Shown piece after piece: positions 8,065-16,319 of a DNA stretch of 20,668 nucleotides; position 1 is the first letter of the stretch; each line of letters opens with the position of its first letter. The stretch covers positions 1-20,668 of the forward strand of contig JAIOJO010000522.1 in the NCBI GenBank assembly GCA_019911985.1, read 5' to 3'. This stretch comes from Sulfuricellaceae bacterium. Its GTDB lineage: Bacteria; Pseudomonadota; Gammaproteobacteria; Burkholderiales; UBA9220. The notes below the pieces were generated by a model. It was given only the letters and a program-made list of their open reading frames with translations, searched no databases and was not told the DNA's origin. Made by a program: the position numbers and the translations under genes.

Positions 8065-8340
8065 CTAGGCCGATCCGCCGCTCTCGCCCGGGTTGGGCGG
8101 CAGGTGGGACGCCTCGCCCGGCGTAATCAAAACGACATGGTTGCGGTTGACGTTCATAAACGAGGTGTCGAGGACTTTGTGGCCTTCCAGCGTCCAAACT
8201 TCGGCCTGGGTGACGGCAAAGAAGGCTTTGGCTTCCAGGATATAGTCGGTGATCCGGGCGCCCGGCAGCAACTCGACAGACCCCTTGATGCGGAACTGCT
8301 CGGTGAAGATGACGACTTTGGTGCGAGGCTGGTCTTTCAT
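8065..8340 (-). CDS. Uncharacterised small protein, 91 residues
   Basis: I do not recognise a characterised family with certainty; it resembles short conserved bacterial proteins of unknown function. The chain is mostly alternating hydrophobic and polar residues suggestive of beta strands (KVVIFTEQFRIKGSVELLPG, then AKAFFAVTQAEVWTL and NRNHVVLITPG). It ends in a flexible Pro/Gly/Ser-rich tail. There is no signal peptide or membrane span. The start ATG at 8340 has AAGGGAG at good spacing on the - strand. It is the first gene of a two-gene unit with the ParA-like ATPase (17-base gap), and the operon is divergent from leuS. A partner or regulatory role for the ATPase is inference only. Confidence 0.75.
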   Translation of the reverse strand: MKDQPRTKVVIFTEQFRIKGSVELLPGARITDYILEAKAFFAVTQAEVWTLEGHKVLDTSFMNVNRNHVVLITPGEASHLPPNPGESGGSA

Positions 8341-8523
8341 GCGTTCTCCCTTAAGCGTTTTAAGTAAGTGTTTTTAAGCGCGAATAGATAGAACTATAGC
8401 GCCTCCTGGCCGGATGGGCGAGTACCGGCCGACGGCTTCCGGCCGCTGCCTCGGCCCGGCCGATGAGCGGCGCCAATTCAGGTATAATTTGCGCCTATCT
8501 ATCGAACTCAGAAAGTTTTTAGC
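8341..8523. promoter_or_regulatory. Divergent promoter region between the small-protein operon and leuS
   Basis: On the + strand a perfect -10 hexamer TATAAT lies at 8483-8488, about 36 bases before the leuS ATG; its -35 is weak. On the - strand, in the 8340 gene's direction, a -10-like TATAGT is read at about 8393-8398. Both are followed closely by the same octamer CTATCTAT: at 8495-8502 on the + strand, and on the - strand as the complement of 8384-8391. The leuS ribosome-binding site is poor. Confidence 0.5.
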
Positions 8524-11118
8524 ATGCAAGGGCATTATTCCCCCGCCGACATCGAACCCGCCGCCCAGCAAGACTGGGAAGAGCGCCTGGCGTTCAAGGC
8601 CGCCGAAAACACGGCCCAGCCGAAATACTATTGCTTGTCCATGTTCCCTTACCCCTCCGGCAAGCTGCACATGGGGCATGTGCGCAACTATACCATCGGC
8701 GACGTGCTCGCCCGCTACCATCGCATGCAAGGGTTTAACGTGATGCAGCCCATGGGCTGGGACGCTTTCGGCCTGCCGGCGGAAAATGCGGCGATTCAAA
8801 ATAACGTGGCCCCGGCGGCGTGGACTTATTCCAACATCGACTACATGCGCAAGCAGTTGAAAAGCCTGGGCCTGGGCATCGACTGGTCGCGCGAATTGGC
8901 GACTTGCAAACCCGATTACTACAAGTGGGAGCAATGGCTGTTCACCCGGCTATTCGAAAAAGGCCTGATCTACAAGAAGCTCGCCACGGTGAACTGGGAC
9001 CCGGTAGACCGCACCGTGCTCGCCAACGAGCAAGTGATCGATGGTCGCGGCTGGCGATCCGGCGCGCCGGTGGAAAAGCGCGACATCCCGATGTACTTCA
9101 TGAAGATCACTGCTTACGCCGACGAGCTGCTGAGCGGCTTGGACGGCTTGCCGGGCTGGCCGGAGCAGGTGAAGACCATGCAGCGCAACTGGATAGGCAA
9201 GAGCTACGGGCTCAGGTTTGCCTTTTCTTATGAGCTGGACGGCAAACCCGAACAACTATGGGTCTATACCACCCGCGCCGACACCATCATGGGCGTGAGC
9301 TTCTGCGCCGTGGCCGCCGAGCACCCCCTGGCCGCCTATGCCGCCCAGAGCAAGCCCGAACTCGCCGCCTTCATCGAGGAATGCAAGTCGGGCGGCGTGG
9401 CCGAGGCCGACCTCGCCACCATGGAGAAGAAAGGCATGGCGACGGGTATCTCCGTCACCCACCCCCTCACCGGCGAGCCGGTGCCGGTGTGGGTGGGCAA
9501 CTACGTGCTGATGGGCTACGGCGAGGGCGCGGTGATGGCCGTTCCGGCCCACGACGAGCGGGATTTCGGTTTCGCCAAGAAATACGGCCTGCCGATCAAG
9601 CAAGTAATCCAGGTGGAAGGCGAGACCTTCTCCCTTGAGACCTGGGCCGAATGGTACGGCGACAAGGAAAAGGGCGTGTGCGTCCATTCCGGCAAGTACG
9701 ACGGCCTGAACCATGCGCAGGCGGTGGACGCCATTGCCGCCGACCTCAAGGCCAAGAATCTGGGCGACAAGCAAGTGCAGTATCGGCTGCGCGACTGGGG
9801 CATTTCCCGCCAGCGCTACTGGGGTTGCCCCATCCCTATCGTGCATTGCCCCACTTGCGGCGACGTGCCGGTGCCGGAAAAAGACCTGCCGGTGGTGCTG
9901 CCCGAGGACGTGAAGATCGACGTTGGTTCGCCCATCAAGAAAATGCCGTCCTTCTACGAAACGTCCTGTCCCAAGTGCGGCGGCCCGGCCGAGCGCGAGA
10001 CCGACACCATGGATACCTTCGTCGAGTCGTCCTGGTACTACGCGCGCTACGCCTGCCCCGACAGCGCTTTCGTCATGCTCGACGAGCGCGCCAAGTACTG
10101 GCTGCCGGTGGATCAGTACATCGGCGGCATCGAGCACGCCATCCTGCACCTGCTCTACGCGCGCTTTTTCCACAAGCTGATGCGCGACGAGGGCCTGGTC
10201 GAATGCGACGAGCCCTTCACCCGCCTGCTCACCCAGGGCATGGTGGTGGCCCCCACCTTCTACCGCGACGGCGGCGACGGCAAGAAGCAATGGATCAACC
10301 CCGCCGACGTGGACTTGGCCCTGGACGACAAGGGCCGCGCCACCGGCGCGACGCTGAAGGCCGACGGCCAGCCGGTGATTATCGGCGGCACCGAGAAGAT
10401 GTCCAAGTCCAAGAACAACGGCGTCGACCCCCAAGCCATCATCGACCAGTACGGCGCCGACACCGCCCGCCTGTTCATGATGTTCGCCGCGCCGCCCGAC
10501 CAGCAATTGGAATGGTCCGACGCCGGGGTGGAAGGCGCGTTCCGCTTCCTCAAGCGCCTGTGGAAAGCCGTGCACGAGCATGCCGAGCAGGGCGTCGTCG
10601 CGGCGTATTCGGGCGGCGGCTTGTCCGCCGGACTGAAAGCCTTGCGCTTCCAGTTGCATGCCACCATCCAAAAAGTGGGGGACGACTATAGCCGCCGCCA
10701 GCAATTCAACACCGCCATCGCCGCGGTGATGGAGCTGATGAACGCGCTCGGCAAGGCGAACGACGCCAGCCCCGCCGGGCGCGCCGTGGCGCAGGAAACG
10801 CTGGAAGCGGCGGTATTGCTGCTGGCCCCCATCGTGCCGCACATCTGCCAGGCGCTGTGGCGCGAACTCAAGCCGGATTCCGGCGCGGATATGCTTTGGC
10901 CGGCGGTGGACCCCGGCGCCCTGGTGCAGGACGAAATCGAACTGGTGATCCAGGTCAACGGCAAATTGCGCGGCAGCATGACCGTCGCCAAGGAGGCGAG
11001 CCGCGAACAAATCGAACAACTGGCGCTGGCCAACCCGAATGTGCAAAAATTCATGGAAGGCAAAGCGGCGAAGAAGGTGATCGTGGTGCCGGGCAAGCTG
11101 ATCAATGTGGTGGTGTAA
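8524..11118 (+). CDS. leuS: Leucyl-tRNA synthetase
   Basis: Class I aminoacyl-tRNA synthetase that charges tRNA-Leu and edits mischarged norvaline or isoleucine. It has 864 residues, the bacterial norm. The signature HMGH is at 49-52 and KMSKS at 625-629, with the CP1 editing domain between (MATGISVTHPLTGEPVPVW region). A zinc-ribbon pair CPTC (442-445) and CPKC (482-485) is present. The C-terminal end LINVVV is typical. The start is fixed by alignment with the E. coli N-terminus (MQ-x-x-Y, then the YYCLSMFPYPSG block), although its Shine-Dalgarno sequence is weak. It heads the long + strand operon; the methyltransferase begins 24 bases after its stop, where lptE would normally follow. Confidence 0.98.
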   Translation: MQGHYSPADIEPAAQQDWEERLAFKAAENTAQPKYYCLSMFPYPSGKLHMGHVRNYTIGDVLARYHRMQGFNVMQPMGWDAFGLPAENAAIQNNVAPAAWTYSNIDYMRKQLKSLGLGIDWSRELATCKPDYYKWEQWLFTRLFEKGLIYKKLATVNWDPVDRTVLANEQVIDGRGWRSGAPVEKRDIPMYFMKITAYADELLSGLDGLPGWPEQVKTMQRNWIGKSYGLRFAFSYELDGKPEQLWVYTTRADTIMGVSFCAVAAEHPLAAYAAQSKPELAAFIEECKSGGVAEADLATMEKKGMATGISVTHPLTGEPVPVWVGNYVLMGYGEGAVMAVPAHDERDFGFAKKYGLPIKQVIQVEGETFSLETWAEWYGDKEKGVCVHSGKYDGLNHAQAVDAIAADLKAKNLGDKQVQYRLRDWGISRQRYWGCPIPIVHCPTCGDVPVPEKDLPVVLPEDVKIDVGSPIKKMPSFYETSCPKCGGPAERETDTMDTFVESSWYYARYACPDSAFVMLDERAKYWLPVDQYIGGIEHAILHLLYARFFHKLMRDEGLVECDEPFTRLLTQGMVVAPTFYRDGGDGKKQWINPADVDLALDDKGRATGATLKADGQPVIIGGTEKMSKSKNNGVDPQAIIDQYGADTARLFMMFAAPPDQQLEWSDAGVEGAFRFLKRLWKAVHEHAEQGVVAAYSGGGLSAGLKALRFQLHATIQKVGDDYSRRQQFNTAIAAVMELMNALGKANDASPAGRAVAQETLEAAVLLLAPIVPHICQALWRELKPDSGADMLWPAVDPGALVQDEIELVIQVNGKLRGSMTVAKEASREQIEQLALANPNVQKFMEGKAAKKVIVVPGKLINVVV

Positions 11119-11142
11119 TTGAAGCCTAATGGACGCAAAAAA

Positions 11143-11991
11143 ATGATTACCCTCTTGCACGGCGATTCCGCTGCTGAATTGAAAGGGCTTGCCGACAATT
11201 CGGTGGATCTTATCGTCACTTCCCCGCCCTATGCGGATCAGCGCAAGCAAACCTATGGGGGGGTGGCTCCGGATGAGTACGTCGCTTGGTTCTTGCCGAT
11301 CTCAGCGGAGTTGCTGCGGGTATTGAAGCCGAGTGGTACGTTCATCCTCAATATCAAGGAACGGGTGGTTGACGGCGAGAGGCATACCTACGTCTTGGAG
11401 CTTATATTGGCGATGAGGCAGCAGGGATGGCTGTGGACCGAGGAGTTCATGTGGCATAAAAAGAACAGCTATCCGGGAAAATGGCCCAACCGTTTCCGCG
11501 ACTCCTGGGAGCGCCTGCTGCAATTCAACAAGCAGCGCAAGTTCAAAATGCTCCAGGAAGCCGTGATGGTGGAAATGGGGGATTGGGCGAAAAGCCGGTT
11601 GCGGAACCTCAGCAAGACTGATCAGGAGCGCGACGAATCCCGCGTGGGAAGCGGGTTCGGGAAAAAAATCGCGAACTGGCTGGAGCGGGACAAGGCCTAC
11701 CCGACCAATGTTTTGCATATGGCGACGGAGTGTTCCAATCGTGACCACAGTGCGGCCTTTCCCGAGGCCTTGCCGGAGTGGTTTATCAAGCTGTTTACCG
11801 AGCCGGGCGATACGGTTTTGGACCCTTTCATGGGTTCCGCCACCACCCTGCGGGTTGCCAAGCGGCTGCAGCGCAGCGCCATCGGTATCGACATCCACGA
11901 GGACTACATCCGTCGCGCACATGACGAGTTGCTTGAGTCTGAAAGACAATTGGCGCTGCTGCAGGAAAGAAAAAAATATGTCGTCTCTTGA
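11143..11991 (+). CDS. DNA methyltransferase of a type II restriction-modification system (probably N4-cytosine)
   Basis: S-adenosylmethionine-dependent amino-methyltransferase that would protect the host recognition site. It has 282 residues. The catalytic motif IV is TSPPY at residues 26-30; the SPPY form is most often N4-cytosine, against N/DPPY for adenine. The SAM-binding motif I is DPFMGSATT at 227-235, near the C-terminus. Catalytic motif before SAM motif is the beta-class order. Motif I has Ala where FxGxG has its second Gly. The variable region between (about 100-190) should carry target recognition. I chose ATG 11143 over the in-frame TTG 11119, which sits directly on the leuS stop; neither has a strong ribosome site. 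The gene overlaps the following endonuclease by 14 bases. GC is about 52% in one counted 60-base line, below that of leuS. Confidence 0.9.
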   Translation: MITLLHGDSAAELKGLADNSVDLIVTSPPYADQRKQTYGGVAPDEYVAWFLPISAELLRVLKPSGTFILNIKERVVDGERHTYVLELILAMRQQGWLWTEEFMWHKKNSYPGKWPNRFRDSWERLLQFNKQRKFKMLQEAVMVEMGDWAKSRLRNLSKTDQERDESRVGSGFGKKIANWLERDKAYPTNVLHMATECSNRDHSAAFPEALPEWFIKLFTEPGDTVLDPFMGSATTLRVAKRLQRSAIGIDIHEDYIRRAHDELLESERQLALLQERKKYVVS

Positions 11992-12712
11992 TTGGGTTGC
12001 CCTCACCTCTTTTGCCGAGGAAAACATCGCGCAGTTTCACCAAAAGCGTCTGGACAACCTGCGTTCGCTCAAATTGAAGACGATCCTGAAGCGCAAAAAT
12101 CCCTATCTGTTCAAAGCAAAAAATCTTCTGACAGCCGGTAGCCTGGTGGAAACCGTGTTGGATGCTCATCTCTCTTCCCAAGAGGAAACCCTCTTCGGGG
12201 ATTTCCTCGAAGAGTTGGCTATTTACATCAATGCCCAAGTCTATGGTGGCAAAAAATCCTCCTCCGAGGGTATCGATCTTGAATTCGATCAAGATGGAAT
12301 TCGTTATATCGTTTCCATCAAATCCGGCCCCAATTGGGGCAACAGCAGCCAAATCAAGAAAATGCAGGACAATTTTAGTAAAGCGCAAAGGGTTCTTCGC
12401 ACTGGGAACAGCAAATTGCATGTCCAAGCGGTCAACGGTTGCTGTTATGGCAAAGATCGGCGGCCGGACAAGGGCGTTTATCTGAAGCTATGCGGTCAGC
12501 CGTTCTGGTCGTTCATTTCCGGGGACGTCGACTTGTACACCAAGCTGGTCGAGCCGATCGGCCATCGTGCCAAGGAAAAGAACGAACATTTCCAAAAACA
12601 GTACGCCAAGGTAATCAATCTTTTTGCCCAGGAGTTCATGGCGGATTTCTGCGACGACGGCGAGATTGATTGGATCAAACTGGTTAAATTCAATTCTGCG
12701 GGGGGATTATGA
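11978..12712 (+). CDS. Type II restriction endonuclease, PmeII/EcoO109I-like (cognate of the methylase)
   Basis: A 244-residue protein directly behind and overlapping a DNA methyltransferase, hence the likely restriction partner. The layout NPYLFKA (41-47), TLFGDFLEELAIYI (71-84), EGIDLEF (97-103), then YIVSIKSGPNWGNSSQ (110-125), resembles PmeII and EcoO109I family endonucleases by memory. Asp100 and Lys115 fit a PD-(D/E)xK site, although the xK position is Ser113-Ile-Lys115 rather than Glu/Asp-x-Lys. The start ATG 11978 has AGGAAAG at 11962-11968. The same frame is open upstream to 11708, but that part is antisense-quality sequence inside the methylase gene. The stop overlaps the lptE start as ATGA. 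GC is about 47% in two counted 60-base lines, against 65% at the start of lptE. Confidence 0.8.
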   Translation: MSSLDWVALTSFAEENIAQFHQKRLDNLRSLKLKTILKRKNPYLFKAKNLLTAGSLVETVLDAHLSSQEETLFGDFLEELAIYINAQVYGGKKSSSEGIDLEFDQDGIRYIVSIKSGPNWGNSSQIKKMQDNFSKAQRVLRTGNSKLHVQAVNGCCYGKDRRPDKGVYLKLCGQPFWSFISGDVDLYTKLVEPIGHRAKEKNEHFQKQYAKVINLFAQEFMADFCDDGEIDWIKLVKFNSAGGL

Positions 12713-13200
12713 ATAAACTGCTTCTGCTCGTCACCGTACTTGCGCTGTCTGCCTGCGGTTTCCACCTGCGCGGCGTCGCCAAGCTGCCCTTCGACACGGT
12801 GTATGTCGAGGCTTCCAGCTCGCCTGCGCTGGGAACGGCGTTGCAGCGCGCCATCCGCTTCGGCAGCCAAACCCGGACGGTCGCGCAGCCCGGCGAGGCG
12901 GAGGTGTTGGTGCGCGTGCTCTCCGCCACGCGGGAAAAGCGGATTTTGTCTTTGGGCGGAACGGGCCGGGTGCGCGAATACCAATTGATACTCCGCGTAT
13001 CCTTCAGCGCCCAGGAACGGGCCGGCCGCGAGTTGCTGGCGCCGCAGCAAATCGAGCTGCACCGCGATTTCTCCTATGACGACAGCCAAATTCTGGCGAA
13101 AGAGTCGGAGGAAGCGCTGCTCTACGACGATATGCAAAACGATGCCGTGACGCAGATTTTGCGGCGTTTGAGCGCCATCCCCCCGGCGGGCGGACAGTAA
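12709..13200 (+). CDS. lptE: LptE, LPS-assembly lipoprotein
   Basis: Outer-membrane lipoprotein that plugs the LptD barrel and helps move lipopolysaccharide to the cell surface. It has 163 residues. A lipoprotein signal peptide is clear: MNK, a hydrophobic run, then lipobox LSAC with Cys16 and the family start CGFHLRG. Conserved RVREYQLILRVSF follows near residue 84. The start ATG 12709 forms ATGA with the stop of the restriction gene, with a GGGGGGA tract at 12700-12706 as ribosome site. In related genomes lptE normally follows leuS directly and precedes holA. Here the holA order is kept and the restriction-modification pair intervenes on the leuS side. Confidence 0.93.
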   Translation: MNKLLLLVTVLALSACGFHLRGVAKLPFDTVYVEASSSPALGTALQRAIRFGSQTRTVAQPGEAEVLVRVLSATREKRILSLGGTGRVREYQLILRVSFSAQERAGRELLAPQQIELHRDFSYDDSQILAKESEEALLYDDMQNDAVTQILRRLSAIPPAGGQ

Positions 13201-13207
13201 GCGGGTA

Positions 13208-14209
13208 ATGCAAATCCGGCCGGAACAGCTCGGCGCCCATCTGCAGCGCCCGGTGCAGGCGCTGTATACCGTTTTCGGCGACGAACCCTTGCTCGCGTTG
13301 GAGGCCGCCGACGCCGTGCGCACCCAGGCGCGAGCGCAAGGCTATAGCGAACGGGAGGTGTTTACCGTCGAGGGTAATTTCAATTGGCAGGCCTTGCTGC
13401 TGAGCGGTAATAACCTCTCGCTGTTCGCCTCGCGCCGCATTCTGGAAATCCGCATCCCGTCCGGCAAGCCGGGCTTGGAAGGATCGAAAACGCTGGAGTC
13501 GTATTGCGCGAACTTGCCGCCGGATACCCTGACGCTGGTGTCCTTGCCCAAGCTCGACAAAACGGCGCAAAACAGCAAGTGGTTCAAAGCGCTGGACCAG
13601 GCGGGCGTTACCATACCGGTCTATCCGGTGGAGCGCGCGCGCTTGCCCGCCTGGGTCGGCCAGCGCCTGGCGGCGCAAAACCAGCGCGCCGATGCCGATA
13701 CGCTGCAATTCTTGGCCGACAAGGTGGAAGGCAATTTGCTGGCGGCGTTCCAGGAGGTGCAGAAACTGGCCTTGCTTTACCCCGCCGGAATGCTGAGCTT
13801 CGAGCAGGTCAAGGACGCGGTATACGACGTGGCCCGTTACGACGTGTTTAAACTGACCGACGCGCTGCTGGAAGGCGACAGCGTGCGCACGGTGCGCATC
13901 CTGGACGGCTTGCGCGGCGAAGGCGTCGATCCGGTGCTGGTGCTCTGGGCCTTGGCGCGGGAGGTGCGCATCCTCGCCCGGGTGCAGTATGCGGTGCGCC
14001 AGGGCGCCGCCATGCCCCAGGCGCTACGCGCCGAGCGCATCTGGGATGCGCGCCAGCCCTTGGTGCAGAAAGCCTTGCGCCGCTTGTCCCTGGGGCGCTT
14101 GGGCCAGGCTTTGAGGCGCGCCGCCGAGCTGGATAAAATGATCAAGGGCTTGGTTCGCGGCGATGCGTGGGACGAGTTGCAGCAATTGGGCTTGCACCTT
14201 GCCCGCTGA
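13208..14209 (+). CDS. holA: DNA polymerase III subunit delta
   Basis: Delta subunit of the clamp loader, which opens the beta sliding clamp during replication. It has 333 residues, close to the E. coli length of 343. Family features are the N-terminal LGAHLQRPVQALYTVFGDEPLL, the internal NNLSLFASRRILEIRIPSGKPG stretch, and the C-terminal VLWALAREVR helix region with AAELDKMIKGL near the end. It begins 8 bases after the lptE stop. The ribosome site GCGGGTA is modest, consistent with coupling to lptE. The neighbourhood lptE-holA-proA-nadD supports the call. Confidence 0.95.
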   Translation: MQIRPEQLGAHLQRPVQALYTVFGDEPLLALEAADAVRTQARAQGYSEREVFTVEGNFNWQALLLSGNNLSLFASRRILEIRIPSGKPGLEGSKTLESYCANLPPDTLTLVSLPKLDKTAQNSKWFKALDQAGVTIPVYPVERARLPAWVGQRLAAQNQRADADTLQFLADKVEGNLLAAFQEVQKLALLYPAGMLSFEQVKDAVYDVARYDVFKLTDALLEGDSVRTVRILDGLRGEGVDPVLVLWALAREVRILARVQYAVRQGAAMPQALRAERIWDARQPLVQKALRRLSLGRLGQALRRAAELDKMIKGLVRGDAWDELQQLGLHLAR

Positions 14210-14323
14210 GCGCCGCGCGCTTGCCGGCGGCGCGAGAACGGGGCCGGCTAAAACAGTTTCTACTCCCGCCCCGGTATATGGTTAAATTATCAGCTTGCAG
14301 AAAGCGCTAGGAGTTTTCCCCGG

Positions 14324-15580
14324 ATGGACATCAAACATTACATGCAGGACGTCGGTAAGGCGGCGCGTTCCGCTTCGCGCCAGATGGCGAAAGCCGACAC
14401 CAATACCAAGAACCGCGCGCTGAGCGCGATGGCGCACGCCATTTTGCGCGACCAAGACAAGCTGCTGGCGGCCAACGCCCAGGATATGGCAGCGGCGCAG
14501 GCCAAAGGGCTGGACAGCGCCTTGCTCGACCGCTTGGCCTTGAGCGCCAAGGGCGTCGCCGCGATGGCGGAAGGCTTGCTGCAAATTGCCGCCTTGCCCG
14601 ATCCCGTGGGCGAGGTCAGCGACATGAACTACCGGCCTTCGGGGCTGCAGATCGGCAAGATGCGCGTTCCGCTGGGCGTGATCGGCATCATCTACGAGGC
14701 CCGCCCCAACGTCACCGCCGATGCGGCCGGCCTTTGCCTGAAGTCGGGCAACGCGGCGATCCTGCGCGGCGGCTCCGAGGCCTTGCTTTCCAACCAGGCG
14801 ATCGCCGCCTGCGTGCGCGAAGGCTTGGCGGCGGCCGGCCTACCGGAAAGCGCGGTGCAAGTCATCGTTACCGCCGACCGCGCGGCGGTGGGCGAATTGA
14901 TTACCATGACGGAATTCGTCGACGTGATCGTTCCCCGCGGCGGCAAGGGCTTGATCGAGCGCGTCAGCCGGGAAGCGCGCGTGCCGGTCATCAAGCATCT
15001 GCACGGCGTCTGCCATGTGTATATCGACGACCGCGCCGACTTGGACAAGGCGGTGCGCATCGCCGACAACGCCAAGACCAGCCGCTACGGCACCTGCAAT
15101 ACCATGGAAACCCTGTTGGTGGCGGAAGACGTGGCGCAAATGGTGTTGCCGCAATTGGCGCGGATTTACCTGGAAAAAGGCGTCGAGTTGCGCGGCGACG
15201 AGGTGGCGTGCTCCCTCATCAAGAAAATGCTCGCCGCCACCGAGGAAGACTGGTCGACCGAATACCTCGCCCCTATCCTCAGCGTCCGGGTGGTGAAGGG
15301 CCTGGACGAGGCTATCGACCATATCAATACTTACGGTTCGCAGCATACCGACGCCATCGTCACCGAGGATTACACGCGCGCCCGCCGCTTCCTGCGCGAG
15401 GTGGATTCGAGTTCGGTGATGGTGAACGCGTCGACACGTTTCGCCGACGGCTTCGAATACGGCCTGGGGGCGGAAATCGGCATTTCCACCGACAAGATTC
15501 ACGCCCGCGGGCCGGTGGGGCTGGAGGGCCTGACCAGCCAGAAGTACATCGTCCTGGGCGACGGGCAGATCCGGGAATAG
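14324..15580 (+). CDS. proA: Glutamate-5-semialdehyde dehydrogenase (gamma-glutamyl phosphate reductase)
   Basis: Second step of proline synthesis: NADPH-dependent reduction of gamma-glutamyl phosphate to glutamate-5-semialdehyde, in the cytoplasm. It has 418 residues, the standard length. Family marks are GVIGIIYEARPNVTADAAGL near residues 124-143, LKSGNAAILRGGSEA following it, and the catalytic cysteine Cys258 in YGTCNTMETLLV. The conserved end GPVGLEGLTSQKYI is present. ATG 14324 is preceded by AGGAG about 10 bases upstream. A 114-base gap after holA includes an AT-rich patch (14276-14291), so a separate promoter is possible. ProA between holA and nadD is, by memory, a known arrangement in several beta- and gammaproteobacteria. 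Confidence 0.97.
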   Translation: MDIKHYMQDVGKAARSASRQMAKADTNTKNRALSAMAHAILRDQDKLLAANAQDMAAAQAKGLDSALLDRLALSAKGVAAMAEGLLQIAALPDPVGEVSDMNYRPSGLQIGKMRVPLGVIGIIYEARPNVTADAAGLCLKSGNAAILRGGSEALLSNQAIAACVREGLAAAGLPESAVQVIVTADRAAVGELITMTEFVDVIVPRGGKGLIERVSREARVPVIKHLHGVCHVYIDDRADLDKAVRIADNAKTSRYGTCNTMETLLVAEDVAQMVLPQLARIYLEKGVELRGDEVACSLIKKMLAATEEDWSTEYLAPILSVRVVKGLDEAIDHINTYGSQHTDAIVTEDYTRARRFLREVDSSSVMVNASTRFADGFEYGLGAEIGISTDKIHARGPVGLEGLTSQKYIVLGDGQIRE

Positions 15581-15668
15581 CGTGCGCTTCGAGCGGCAGG
15601 CCGGAACGGGCATGGCATCGCTGGGCGGCCCCTCCGCGCCGCCGTTGGCCGTGGCGCGGTAATCCCGT

Positions 15669-16313
15669 TTGCAGCCCATAGGCATCCTCGGCGGCACCTT
15701 CGACCCGATCCATTTCGGCCATTTGCGCCTGGCCGAGGAGATGGCCGAGGGACTGCATTTGTCCCACGTCCGCTTCATCCCCGCCGGTTTTCCGCCCCAT
15801 CGTGTCCAGCCGCAGGCGCGGCCGTCGCAGCGCTTGGAAATGGTCAAGCGGGCGATTGCGGGGAATCCGCTCTTCTGCGCGGACGAACGGGAAATAGCCA
15901 AGCCGGCGCCGTGTTATAGCGTCGAAACCCTGGCCGATTTGCGCCGCGAGCTGGGCGCGCAACAGCCGCTCTGCCTGCTGCTCGGCGCCGACGCGTTTCT
16001 CGGCTTGAACACCTGGCACAATTGGCGCGAGATATTCGCCTTGGCGCACATTGCCGTGGCTCAGCGGCCGGGGTATCCGCTGGCGGAGCAGGCCATGCCG
16101 GACGAGTTGAAGCGCGAATTGGAACTGCGCTGGCAAGACGATGGGGCGGCCCTTGCCGGCCTCCCCGCCGGGCGGATCGTGCAGCGCGAAATCGCCGCTC
16201 TGGCTATTTCCGCCACGCGCATCCGCCGCCAAATCAAGGCCGGGGAAAGCCCGCGCTATTTGCTCCCCGATGCCGTTCTCGATTATATTCGGGAGCAGCA
16301 CATTTACAGTTGA
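15669..16313 (+). CDS. nadD: Nicotinate-nucleotide adenylyltransferase
   Basis: Joins nicotinate mononucleotide with ATP to make deamido-NAD, a core step of NAD synthesis in the cytoplasm. It has 214 residues. The nucleotidyl-transferase motif GGTFDPIHFGH (residues 8-18) contains the HxGH site, and the C-terminal ISATRIRRQI provides the ISxTxxR motif. LLGADAFLGLNTWHNW is a further family block. The start is TTG at 15669: an in-frame TAA lies at 15660-15662 and no ATG or GTG occurs before the GGTFDP motif. The ribosome site is weak, so expression may be low. An 88-base GC-rich gap separates it from proA. Confidence 0.96.
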   Translation: MQPIGILGGTFDPIHFGHLRLAEEMAEGLHLSHVRFIPAGFPPHRVQPQARPSQRLEMVKRAIAGNPLFCADEREIAKPAPCYSVETLADLRRELGAQQPLCLLLGADAFLGLNTWHNWREIFALAHIAVAQRPGYPLAEQAMPDELKRELELRWQDDGAALAGLPAGRIVQREIAALAISATRIRRQIKAGESPRYLLPDAVLDYIREQHIYS

Positions 16314-16319
16314 GAGAGA

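Noticed and set aside
9256..11250. 664-residue open frame on the - strand opposite leuS
   Set aside because: It lies entirely antisense to an unmistakable leuS, is rich in His, Gly and Arg, and shows no domain; such frames are a common by-product of GC-rich codon use.
11708..11977. Upstream extension of the restriction endonuclease frame inside the methylase gene
   Set aside because: The extension would overlap about 280 bases of the methylase. Its Arg/Ser/Pro-rich sequence looks like a frame shadow, and ATG 11978 has a fitting ribosome site.
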